64,000 nucleotides of DNA from contig NZ_BSDC01000002.1 in assembly GCF_030268045.1 (NCBI RefSeq), positions 62,001-126,000 of the forward strand, in the 5' to 3' direction. Positions 37,473 through 44,825 of the stretch are shown piece by piece. The position numbers and the translations under genes are program-made. The stretch's first letter is position 1; every line of letters starts with the position of its first letter. A model generated the notes under the pieces. That model was not told where the DNA came from and searched no databases. It saw nothing but the letters and a program-made list of their open reading frames with translations. The DNA comes from Geothrix edaphica. Its GTDB lineage: Bacteria > Acidobacteriota > Holophagae > Holophagales > Holophagaceae.

Positions 37473-38615
37473 CTACTTCCAAGAAGCCCAATAGTTCACG
37501 TTCTCCATCAGCTCCGCCGCCGGCGTGGCCTTCAGCGGCCGGAAGGCGTCCACCATGACGGCCACTTCGTCCGTGCGGTCCTTGGTGCGGCTGAGGGGGA
37601 TCGCCTTGGGGTGGGGCCCGTGGTGGATGCCCTGGGGATGCCAGGTCATCATCCCGGCGCCGATGCCGTCCCGCGAGAAGAAGTGGCCCGCGCTGTAGAA
37701 CAGCACCTCGTCGTAGTCGATGTTGGAGTGGAAGAAGGGGACGCGCATGGCGCCTTCCTCCTCCTCGAAGGGCCGGGGCAGGAAGGAGCAGATGACGAAG
37801 TTGTGGGCAATGAAGGTGGAGTGCGCGCTGGGCGGCAGGTGGTAGCGGGCGCTGACGACGGGCCGGATGTCCTTCACGTTGATGCGCCAGACCGTCAGGT
37901 CGCCCTTCCAGCCCACCACGTCCAGGGGATTGAAGGGGTAGAACACCTTCGTGATCTGGCTTTCACGCTTGATGTGGACGGCCCATTCCCGTGGTGTCGC
38001 GTCGTAGGGCTCCAGCTCCGGGGTGTCCACCATGGCCGGATCGAAGATGGCGTTGGGGCCCAGCTGGTTGCGGTCGGGGATGGTGACTTCGCTGAAGCTT
38101 TCGATGAGCAGATAGCGCTGCGGGGTTGAATCCGGAAGGAAGCGGTAGGTGGTACCGCGCGGAATCACCAGGTAGTCGCCCGTGACGTAGTGGATCGCGC
38201 CGAAGGTGGTCTCCAATTTGCCGCCCCCCGCGTGGATGTAATAGACGTCGTCGCCATCGGCGTTGCGGTAGAAGAAGTCCATGGCAACGGGCGCCACCCA
38301 GTGCAGGGCCACGTCGGCATTGTGCAGGATGCAGATGGGCGCGAAGGCGGGATCCTGCGAACCGAACATGGAGGCCCGGATGGCCGCATCGGCGGAGGGT
38401 TCCAATCCGTTCAGGTCGTAGCTGTGGGGTCGCAGGGGCCCCTCGATGCGGGTCCAGTCCGTCACTGGGTGCAGGCGGTAGAGGTGCGTGGTTCGCCCGA
38501 AGAATCCGTTGCGCGCGTGCTCCTCCTCGAAGGTGCCCGCGGGCAGGTCCACATGCGCCTGCCGCGTGTGCAGGCCCTTGCGCAGGGGGAAGAGCGGCGT
38601 TTCCTTTTTGGACAT
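37473..38615 (-). CDS. hmgA: Homogentisate 1,2-dioxygenase
   Basis: A 380-residue cupin dioxygenase that opens the ring of homogentisate to maleylacetoacetate. The C-terminal half has FFHSNIDYDEVLFY and MMTWHPQGIHHGPHP, which supply the iron ligands, and the N-terminal half has the cupin FGAIHYVTGDYLVIPRGTTYRF. It is shorter than the human enzyme (about 445) and belongs to the compact bacterial group. The ATG at 38615 has GAGG 5 bases before it. The FAH-family gene at 33147 could supply the last pathway step. No maleylacetoacetate isomerase or HPD gene is in the window. Confidence 0.9.
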   Translation of the reverse strand: MSKKETPLFPLRKGLHTRQAHVDLPAGTFEEEHARNGFFGRTTHLYRLHPVTDWTRIEGPLRPHSYDLNGLEPSADAAIRASMFGSQDPAFAPICILHNADVALHWVAPVAMDFFYRNADGDDVYYIHAGGGKLETTFGAIHYVTGDYLVIPRGTTYRFLPDSTPQRYLLIESFSEVTIPDRNQLGPNAIFDPAMVDTPELEPYDATPREWAVHIKRESQITKVFYPFNPLDVVGWKGDLTVWRINVKDIRPVVSARYHLPPSAHSTFIAHNFVICSFLPRPFEEEEGAMRVPFFHSNIDYDEVLFYSAGHFFSRDGIGAGMMTWHPQGIHHGPHPKAIPLSRTKDRTDEVAVMVDAFRPLKATPAAELMENVNYWASWK

Positions 38616-38637
38616 GGGAGCCTCGGAGCGAGGATCC

Positions 38638-38643
38638 ATTATC
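38638..38643 (-). promoter_or_regulatory. Possible -10 box for hmgA
   Basis: Read on the minus strand this is GATAAT, 23 bases before the hmgA ATG, inside a short AT-rich island (about 38635-38662). No strong -35 match is seen. Confidence 0.35.
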
Positions 38644-38661
38644 ACTCAAAATGAATTTAAT

Positions 38662-38752
38662 AAGCGGAGGAGAGCAGAGGGGCAGAGGAGAACGGAGAAA
38701 AGACCGGCCGATCTTTCTCCGCTTTCCTCTCTGTCTCCGCTCTCCTCCGCTT
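38662..38752. repeat. Long imperfect purine/pyrimidine hairpin
   Basis: Arms at 38662-38703 (GGAGGAGAGCAGAGG-like, purine-only) and 38712-38752 (its pyrimidine complement) with an 8-base centre CCGGCCGA. About 41 positions pair with several mismatches. It fills the gap between the stop of the POT transporter gene and the hmgA promoter on the same strand. It could terminate or protect the transporter mRNA, or be an extragenic repeat. Confidence 0.75.
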
Positions 38753-38770
38753 CTTCAGATCTTTGTTCTT

Positions 38771-40135
38771 TCAGCTCTGCTTCTGCAGCCACCGGTTGTA
38801 GAACCACAGGCTGAGCGCGCTGCCCAGACCGAAGAGCGTGAGAATGATCCAGCCGGTGGCGGCGGCCCTGGGATCCAGCTTCAGGAGGCCGTCCGCCTGC
38901 TTCACGGCGCCGGCGCACATGACCTTGTTGAAGAGCCAGGCGCCCGCGGGGCCGCCCACCAGGCTGCCGATGGCCATGGGCAGGTTGGAATAGCCCAGGA
39001 AGAGGCCTTCCTGGCCCTTGGGCGCCAGGGAGCCGATGTACTCGTAGAGACGGGCCGACGCGAACAGTTCGCCGAAGGCGATGAGGGCCACGGTCATCAC
39101 GATGAAGAGGCTGCCCAAGGGGAGCCACAGCTTTATGGTCACGCCGCCCGCCAAGTAGAGCGGCGCCACGTTGATGAGCATGGCGAGGCCGATGATCACC
39201 GTGCCCACGATGATGGACTTGATGGGCGGCAGCTTGCCGAACAGCTTGGTGATGAGCAGCTGGAACAGCACGATGGTGATGGGGTTCGCCATGGTGTAGA
39301 GGTCCATGGCCGGGCTCAGCTCCACGGTCTTCTTCACGTAGAGCGGCAGCACGTTGTAGACCTGGTTGTAGATGAAGTAGAAGCCGCTGCTCACCAGCAG
39401 GAACAGCGCGAAACGCCCGCTGCCCAGCACCTTGAACATGCCGAAGAATATCTCAGGGATGGTGCGTCTGGGCTTGCTTGGATCCACCGTGGATTCAGGA
39501 TCCCGGTAGCGCAGCGCCACCACCAGGAAGGCCAGCACCGAGGCGGCCATGGACACGAGGAAGATGGTGTCCAGCTTGCCCAGCTTGGTGCGGACGAAGA
39601 AGGCCGTGAGGCGCCCGAACACGCTGCCGATGTTGATCACCATGTAGAAGATGGCGAAGGCCAGGGTGGCCTTGCCCAGGTGCGTGCGCTGCACGGTGCC
39701 CGCGATGCAGGGCTTCACGAAGGAGCCGCCGATGCCGACCAGCACGATGGCCGCCGCCACGGGCACCATCACGCCCAGTCCCGCCGTGACCTCCTTGCCC
39801 GCCTGCAGGGCCAGGGTCTGCCCGCCGAACCAGACGGGATAGCCCATGAGGAAGTAGCCCCCTACCAGCAGCACGCAGGCCAGGAGCAGGCTGCGGCGGA
39901 AGCCGATCTGATCGGCGATGGTGCCGCTGAGGATGGGCAGGAAGTAGACCAGGAACCAGAGCACGCCGTTCAGGGTGCTGGGCCAGTAGTCGCCCAGGCC
40001 GAGCCGCCCCAGGTAGATGACGATGAAGCTGGCCATGGAGTAGTAGGCCGCCCGCTCGAACAGCTCCGTGAGGTTCGCGTTCCAGTAGCTGGCAGGGAAG
40101 GAGTACTTCTCGCGGAAGGAGGGCTCGGCGGTCAT
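38771..40135 (-). CDS. POT/PTR-family MFS peptide transporter
   Basis: A 454-residue transporter with about twelve membrane helices. Near the N-terminus it has YWNANLTELFERAAYYSM, the POT-family N-terminal motif (usual form: ELFERFSYYG), followed by GTIADQIGFRRSLLL, matching the MFS A-motif region. POT carriers import di- or tripeptides with protons. The ATG at 40135 with GAGG 5 bases upstream is preferred to a start at 40279. The neighbouring peptidase-like hydrolase fits peptide use, but this is only context. Confidence 0.84.
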   Translation of the reverse strand: MTAEPSFREKYSFPASYWNANLTELFERAAYYSMASFIVIYLGRLGLGDYWPSTLNGVLWFLVYFLPILSGTIADQIGFRRSLLLACVLLVGGYFLMGYPVWFGGQTLALQAGKEVTAGLGVMVPVAAAIVLVGIGGSFVKPCIAGTVQRTHLGKATLAFAIFYMVINIGSVFGRLTAFFVRTKLGKLDTIFLVSMAASVLAFLVVALRYRDPESTVDPSKPRRTIPEIFFGMFKVLGSGRFALFLLVSSGFYFIYNQVYNVLPLYVKKTVELSPAMDLYTMANPITIVLFQLLITKLFGKLPPIKSIIVGTVIIGLAMLINVAPLYLAGGVTIKLWLPLGSLFIVMTVALIAFGELFASARLYEYIGSLAPKGQEGLFLGYSNLPMAIGSLVGGPAGAWLFNKVMCAGAVKQADGLLKLDPRAAATGWIILTLFGLGSALSLWFYNRWLQKQS

Positions 40136-40206
40136 GGATACCTCAAGGTCGCCATAGTGTGGCATGGGGCGTGTTCCCGGCCGGCGGATTCTGGTATTCC
40201 TGGCGG

Positions 40207-41397
40207 ATGCTCCCCCTGCCGCTCCGATTCCTCCTGGTGACGCTGGGCCTCGCTGTGCCCGCCGCGGCCTCGGCGCCACGGCCCTTCTCCCCCGCCGCCC
40301 AGGCCCTCATCGACCGCGCCTTCTCGGATCTGGATCCGGCCCGGCCCGTGGTGGATGTCCACGTCCACGCCATCGGCCTGGGCCAGGACGGCGATGGGAC
40401 CTCCGTCCATCCCGAGAAGCTCAGCCCCCGGCACCCTGTGAAGCGCCTGGGGACGAACCTCTACCTGAAGGCCACGGGCGTGAAGGGATTCGCCCACTTC
40501 GACCGGGACTACTTGGACATCCTCGCCGCCCGGGCCCGGGCCTTCCCGAGGCCCGTGAGGATCCACCTCCTGGCCATGGACCGGGCCTACCATCCCGACG
40601 GCACGCCGGATCCCTCCCGCACGGAGTTCCACGTGCCGAACGATTACGTGCTGGAGGCGGCGGCCCGGTACCCGGATGTATTCGTCCCCGTGGCCTCCAT
40701 CCACCCGGCCCGGCAGGACGCCGTCGTGGAGCTGGAACGCTGCGCGGCGAAGGGGGTCCGGCTGCTCAAGTGGCTCCCCAACGCCCAGGCCATCGATCCC
40801 GCCGATCCGCGCTACGACGCCTTCTACCGCCGCATGAAGGAACTGGGCGTGGTCCTGCTCACCCATGCGGGCGAGGAGAAGGCCGTGGCCGTCAAGGGCG
40901 CCCAGGCCCTCGGGAACCCGCTGCGCCTGCGGCGCCCGCTGGACCTCGGCGTCACCGTGATCGTGGCCCACTGCGCCAGCCTGGGCCGGAACGCGGATCT
41001 GGACCACCCCGGGAAGACGGCCGCCAACTTCGACCTCTTCCTGCGGCTCCTGGACGATCCGAAGTACCAGGGTCGCCTGTTCGGCGACCTCTCCGCCATC
41101 ACCCAGATCAACCGCCTGCCCCGACCCCTGCAGACCCTGCTGGCCCGGGACCTGGAAGCCCGGCTGCTCAACGGGAGCGATTACCCCCTGCCCGGCGTGG
41201 ATCTCGTCGTCTGGACCCGCGGCCTCGTGCAGCTGAAGCTGATCACGCCGACCGAGCGGAAGGCCCTCAACGAGATCTGGCGGGCCAACCCGCTCCTGTT
41301 CGACTTCGTACTCAAGCGCACCCTGAGGGATCCCCGCACCGGACGGCGCTTCGCGGCCACCGTGTTCCTGCGGGATCCCGCGGCCCTCAGCGGATGA
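40207..41397 (+). CDS. Exported metal-dependent amidohydrolase (TIM-barrel)
   Basis: A 396-residue exported protein. The ATG at 40207 opens a signal peptide (PLRFLLVTLGLAVPAAASA); an in-frame ATG at 40159 is less likely. The amidohydrolase-related pattern includes VVDVHVHAIG near residue 50 (HxH metal motif), LLTHAGEE, VIVAHCASLGR and a late LLNGSDYPLPG with the conserved Asp. Family members cleave C-N, C-C or P-O bonds; the substrate is unknown. The stop overlaps the end of the DUF488 gene on the other strand by 11 bases. Confidence 0.85.
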   Translation: MLPLPLRFLLVTLGLAVPAAASAPRPFSPAAQALIDRAFSDLDPARPVVDVHVHAIGLGQDGDGTSVHPEKLSPRHPVKRLGTNLYLKATGVKGFAHFDRDYLDILAARARAFPRPVRIHLLAMDRAYHPDGTPDPSRTEFHVPNDYVLEAAARYPDVFVPVASIHPARQDAVVELERCAAKGVRLLKWLPNAQAIDPADPRYDAFYRRMKELGVVLLTHAGEEKAVAVKGAQALGNPLRLRRPLDLGVTVIVAHCASLGRNADLDHPGKTAANFDLFLRLLDDPKYQGRLFGDLSAITQINRLPRPLQTLLARDLEARLLNGSDYPLPGVDLVVWTRGLVQLKLITPTERKALNEIWRANPLLFDFVLKRTLRDPRTGRRFAATVFLRDPAALSG

Positions 41398-41773
41398 GCG
41401 CGCCCCGCTCCGCCAGCAGCTCCCGCAGCACGGAGCGGTGGCAGTGCGCTTCGTCCTCGCAGTAGCAGCCCACGGCCAGATCCGTCCGGTGTGACAGGGC
41501 CGCCAGCAGGTCCAGGAGCCGCGCCTTCTCGGGAGGGCCCATCTCCGCCCGGTATTTCTTCTTGAAGGCCGCCCAGTCCTTGTCGCTGGTGGCGGCCTGG
41601 GCCTGCTTCACCAGCTCCTCGCTGGGCGCCGCCTCCGGCAGCCACACGTCGTAGAAATCGCGAGCGGCGAATTCCGCCTTGGGCACGCCTCGGGGCGGCC
41701 GGCGCACCGTGCCGATCCGCAAGCCCTCGCCGGGCTTTCTCGGCGCTCCCAGTCGCACCACGCGGATGGCCAT
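41387..41773 (-). CDS. DUF488-family protein
   Basis: A 128-residue protein. It has RIGTVRRPPRGVPKAEF, FYDVWLPEAAPS, and the family motif CYCEDEAHCHRSVLRELL. The ATG at 41773 has GGGAGGTGA at good spacing, so it is preferred to the start two codons upstream. The family function is unknown. It lies 11 bases downstream of moeA in the same direction. Confidence 0.82.
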   Translation of the reverse strand: MAIRVVRLGAPRKPGEGLRIGTVRRPPRGVPKAEFAARDFYDVWLPEAAPSEELVKQAQAATSDKDWAAFKKKYRAEMGPPEKARLLDLLAALSHRTDLAVGCYCEDEAHCHRSVLRELLAERGALIR

Positions 41774-41784
41774 GGTCACCTCCC

Positions 41785-43014
41785 TCAGTGATCTTCCGCC
41801 TCTTCCGTGAGGTGGAGCGGAACCATCCCGCCCGGCTCCACCCGATCCATCCCCGCGGGAACCACGGCCAGGGCGTTGGTGTGGAGCATCGAGGAGAGGA
41901 TGGCGGAACCCTGGGGGCCTGTGAGCCGCGCCCGAAGCTGGCCGCCCTCGCGCCGGGCCACCACCCGCAGGAAGGTGGTGCGGTGGTCGCCGGCCTTGCC
42001 GGTCCAGCCGCCCTCCAGCCGCGCTTCGGCCACGGGGCGATGGAGCTTCGCGAAGCCCATCAGCCGGCGGAGCGCCGGGCGCACGTATTCCTCCACCATC
42101 AGCATGGCGGCCACGGGGTTGCCCGGGATGCCGAAGACCGGCTTGTCCCCCAGCATCCAGAAGCCCAGCGGCCCGCCCGGCTTCTGGGCCACCTTCCAGA
42201 AGACGCGCTGCGCGCCCAGCTCCTCCAGGATGGCCTTCACGAAGTCGTAGTCGCCCACGGAGATGCCGCCGGTGGTGAGGATGGCGTCGGCCTCCCCCAT
42301 CGCCTCCCGCAGCACGCCCGCGAGTGTGGCCCGGTCGTCCCGAACCCGCGCGAAGGGGATCGGGACAGCCCCGCAGGCGGCCACCTGGGCGCAGATGGCG
42401 TGGATGTTCGCGTCGCGGATCTGACCGGGGCCGGGCCGTTCCGAGGCCTCCACCAGCTCGTCCCCGGTGGTGAGCACGGCCACCCGGGCCCGCGGATGCA
42501 CCGTCACGGCGGGGTGCCCCACCGCCGCCAATACACCCAGGTCGCCGGGGCGCAGGCCCCGTCCGGCCTCCACCAGCGCCAGGCCCGCCTGGATGTCCTC
42601 GCCCGCCAGGCGGATGTGGATGCCCTCCCGGAGAGGCTTCCGGACCTCCACCCAGTCCGCGCCGCGCACGGTGTCCTCCACGGGCACCACGGAATCGGCG
42701 CCCTCGGGCAGCGGCGCGCCGGTCATGATGCGCCAGGCCGTCCCCGCTGCCACGGCCCGGTCCGGCGTGGCCCCGGCGGCGAGATCCCCCAGCACCCGCA
42801 GGCGGACGGGATGTTCCGCCGAGGCCGCTGCGAGGTCCCCGGCCCGCACGGCATAGCCGTCCATGGCGGAGTTGGTGAAGGGTGGCACCTGCTCGGCGGA
42901 CCGGATGGCCCCGGCCGCGGCCAGGCCCAGGGCCTCCGCCAGCGGCAGGGTGCGCGGCGGCAGGGGCGCCACGCGGGCGAGGATCGACTGGAGGGCTTCG
43001 GCGGGAGTGGTCAT
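41785..43014 (-). CDS. moeA: Molybdopterin molybdenumtransferase (metal insertion)
   Basis: A 409-residue enzyme that inserts the metal (Mo or W) into molybdopterin. The order of domains is normal: FTNSAMDGYAVRAGD (MoeA N), GTAWRIMTGAPLPEGADSVVPVED, LTTGDELVEASERPGPGQIRD, LTTGGISVGDYDFVKAIL, GFWMLGDKPVFGIPGNPVAAMLMVEEYV, and a C-terminal domain with HTNALAVVPAG. It is placed beside the tungstate transporter and tungsten enzyme genes, so it may serve tungstopterin synthesis; a tungsten preference cannot be read from sequence. Confidence 0.93.
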   Translation of the reverse strand: MTTPAEALQSILARVAPLPPRTLPLAEALGLAAAGAIRSAEQVPPFTNSAMDGYAVRAGDLAAASAEHPVRLRVLGDLAAGATPDRAVAAGTAWRIMTGAPLPEGADSVVPVEDTVRGADWVEVRKPLREGIHIRLAGEDIQAGLALVEAGRGLRPGDLGVLAAVGHPAVTVHPRARVAVLTTGDELVEASERPGPGQIRDANIHAICAQVAACGAVPIPFARVRDDRATLAGVLREAMGEADAILTTGGISVGDYDFVKAILEELGAQRVFWKVAQKPGGPLGFWMLGDKPVFGIPGNPVAAMLMVEEYVRPALRRLMGFAKLHRPVAEARLEGGWTGKAGDHRTTFLRVVARREGGQLRARLTGPQGSAILSSMLHTNALAVVPAGMDRVEPGGMVPLHLTEEAEDH

Positions 43015-43018
43015 GGCC

Positions 43019-43462
43019 TCAATCCGGATGCTTGATCACCCTCCACTGGAGGAAGGAGAAATGCCGCCAGGCCCCGGGCATGTGGGAGCCGACGGAGGCC
43101 ACCAGGGTGGCGGCCAGGTACCAGGGCAGGCGCGAGGCGGGCTGGACGGCGCCCAGGCCCAGCAGGGCCAGCTTCAGCAGGACGGCCACCCCGCTGCCCT
43201 GGGTGAGGATGGCGGCGTCCCGGGCCAGGTCGATGGCGAACAGCAGCACGCCACTGCCCACCGTGAGGAGGATCGGGGCCCGGAGGGTGTGGAAGTCCGC
43301 CCCGAAGGGGATGGCGCCCAGCACCAGGGCCATGGCCGCGATGTGGAGGCTGCGGAGGACCAGCTGGGCCGGCCGGGCCCAGGGGAAGTGCCGGGGCGAT
43401 TCCGGGCAGAGCACCCGGAGGAGGGGGCGCCGCATCGGCCGGTCCGGAGTCGTGGAGTCCAT
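43019..43462 (-). CDS. Small membrane protein of unknown function
   Basis: A 147-residue protein with about four hydrophobic helices (SLHIAAMALVLGAIPFG, PILLTVGSGVLLFAIDL, VAVLLKLALLGLGA, LPWYLAATLVASVGSHM) and a basic N-terminus. I recognise no family. It ends 5 bases before the start of moeA on the same strand and diverges from the ModE-like regulator gene, which suggests a link to the metal-cofactor block. Helices 1 and 4 contain His and could bind a cofactor; this is only a remark. Confidence 0.6.
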   Translation of the reverse strand: MDSTTPDRPMRRPLLRVLCPESPRHFPWARPAQLVLRSLHIAAMALVLGAIPFGADFHTLRAPILLTVGSGVLLFAIDLARDAAILTQGSGVAVLLKLALLGLGAVQPASRLPWYLAATLVASVGSHMPGAWRHFSFLQWRVIKHPD

Positions 43463-43526
43463 GCTTCCCTTCTAGCAGAGTCCGAAGGCCGGGCTTCGTG
43501 CTGAAATGGCCCCGTCGGAGATCCCC

Positions 43527-43886
43527 ATGGCCAAACCCGCCTCTCCCGCGGCCTCCATCCGCATCCGCATCGCCTACGGCACGGACATCGCCATCGGCCA
43601 GGGGAAGGCCGACCTCCTAGAGGCCATCGGGCAGACCGGCTCCATCTCCGCGGCGGCCCGGCTGCTGGAGATGAGCTACCGGAAAGCCTGGCTGCTGGTG
43701 GACGAGATGAACCAGTGCTTCCGGTCCCCGGTGGTGCTGGCGGCCAAGGGGGGCCCCCAGGGGGGCGGCGCCCGCCTGACGCCCCTCGGCGAAGAGGCCC
43801 TGAAGCGCTTCCGGGAGATCCAGGCCAAGGCCGCCACCGCCATCGAGGCCGATGTCCGGGCCTTCCGGAAGCGGCTGCTGGACTGA
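43527..43886 (+). CDS. ModE-like molybdate/tungstate regulator, DNA-binding domain only
   Basis: A 119-residue winged-helix protein of the ModE N-terminal type: DLLEAIGQTGSISAAARLLEMSYRKAWLLVDEMNQCF followed by the GGGARLTPLGEEALKRF wing and helix. The usual C-terminal TOBE/Mop metal-binding part of ModE is missing; the protein simply ends after a helix. Such short forms exist and regulate Mo/W genes in other bacteria. The ATG at 43527 has GGAG 7 bases upstream, so the earlier in-frame ATG at 43506 is less likely. It sits 79 bases upstream of tupA, which it probably controls. Confidence 0.86.
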   Translation: MAKPASPAASIRIRIAYGTDIAIGQGKADLLEAIGQTGSISAAARLLEMSYRKAWLLVDEMNQCFRSPVVLAAKGGPQGGGARLTPLGEEALKRFREIQAKAATAIEADVRAFRKRLLD

Positions 43887-43896
43887 GGTCACAACC

Positions 43897-43912
43897 CGGA
43901 CCGGCGGACCGG
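43897..43912 (+). promoter_or_regulatory. Tandem 8-base repeat in the tupA leader
   Basis: CGGACCGG occurs twice directly in tandem between the ModE-like gene and tupA. It is a candidate operator by position, but no known ModE consensus is recognised here. Confidence 0.3.
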
Positions 43913-43965
43913 TCGAGCAGGCTCCTTCGTTGTATCTTGTCGAAACCATCGCCGAGGAGGCGACC

Positions 43966-44802
43966 ATGCGGATCCCGAGATTCCCCGGATGGACCTGGCT
44001 GGTTGTGGCCTCCCTGGCCTGCGCGGGCCTCCAGGCCGGCCCGCCGGCCCCGCAGTCGCTCATCCTCGCCACCACCACCAGCACCCAGGACTCGGGCCTG
44101 CTGGATGAGCTCATCCCCCGCTTCGAGAAGGCGACGGGCTACCGGGTGAAGACCATCGCCGTGGGTTCCGGCCAGGCCCTCGCCATGGGCCGGCGGGGCG
44201 AGGCGGACGTGCTGCTGGTGCACTCCCCTGAGGCCGAGCAGGCGCTCATGAAGGAGGGCTCCGGCGTGAACCGCCGCCTCGTCATGCACAACGACTTCAT
44301 CCTGCTGGGACCGGCCACGGACCCCGCCCACGTGCGCGGGAAGGCCGCCGCCGCGGCCCTCCAGGCCGTGGCCGCGGGCCACGCCGTCTTCATCTCCCGG
44401 GGCGACAACTCGGGCACCCACGCGCAGGAGAAGAAGCTCTGGGCCGCCGCGGGCGTCAAGGCCGAGGGGCAGGCCTGGTACCAGCAGACGGGCCTCGGCA
44501 TGGGGCAGACCCTGGCCGTGGCCGCCGAGAAGCGGGCTTACACTCTGTCAGATCGGGGCACCTACCTGGCCATGCGCAAGAAACTCGGCTTGCAGATCCT
44601 CAGCGAAGGCGATGCGGCCCTCCTGAATGTCTACCACGTCATCGAGGTGAACCCCACCCGGCATCCCCGGGTGAATGCCCGCGGAGCCCGCGCATTTGCT
44701 GACTTCCTGGTGTCGAAAGATGTGCAGACCACCATCAAAGAATTCGGAATCGGTACTTTTGGCTCGCCGTTATTCTTTCCTGATGCCGGCAAGCCGGAAT
44801 AG
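43966..44802 (+). CDS. tupA: Tungstate ABC transporter substrate-binding protein
   Basis: A 278-residue exported binding protein. Signal peptide (WLVVASLACAGLQA), then the TupA signature TTTSTQDSGL at residues 36-45, which binds the oxyanion. Further matches are HSPEAEQALMKEG, MHNDFILLGPATDP, FISRGDNSGTHAQEKKLW and YTLSDRGTYLAM. TupA binds tungstate with much greater selectivity than ModA. Start: GAGGAGG 5 bases before the ATG. Its permease and ATPase follow after an inserted pruA gene. Confidence 0.92.
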   Translation: MRIPRFPGWTWLVVASLACAGLQAGPPAPQSLILATTTSTQDSGLLDELIPRFEKATGYRVKTIAVGSGQALAMGRRGEADVLLVHSPEAEQALMKEGSGVNRRLVMHNDFILLGPATDPAHVRGKAAAAALQAVAAGHAVFISRGDNSGTHAQEKKLWAAAGVKAEGQAWYQQTGLGMGQTLAVAAEKRAYTLSDRGTYLAMRKKLGLQILSEGDAALLNVYHVIEVNPTRHPRVNARGARAFADFLVSKDVQTTIKEFGIGTFGSPLFFPDAGKPE

Positions 44803-44825
44803 GCCCGCCGGACGGAGGAAGCCCC

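Noticed and set aside
38651-40240. Plus-strand 529-residue open frame opposite the POT transporter
   Set aside because: His/Gln/Glu-rich shadow; the transporter on the other strand has membrane helices and family motifs.
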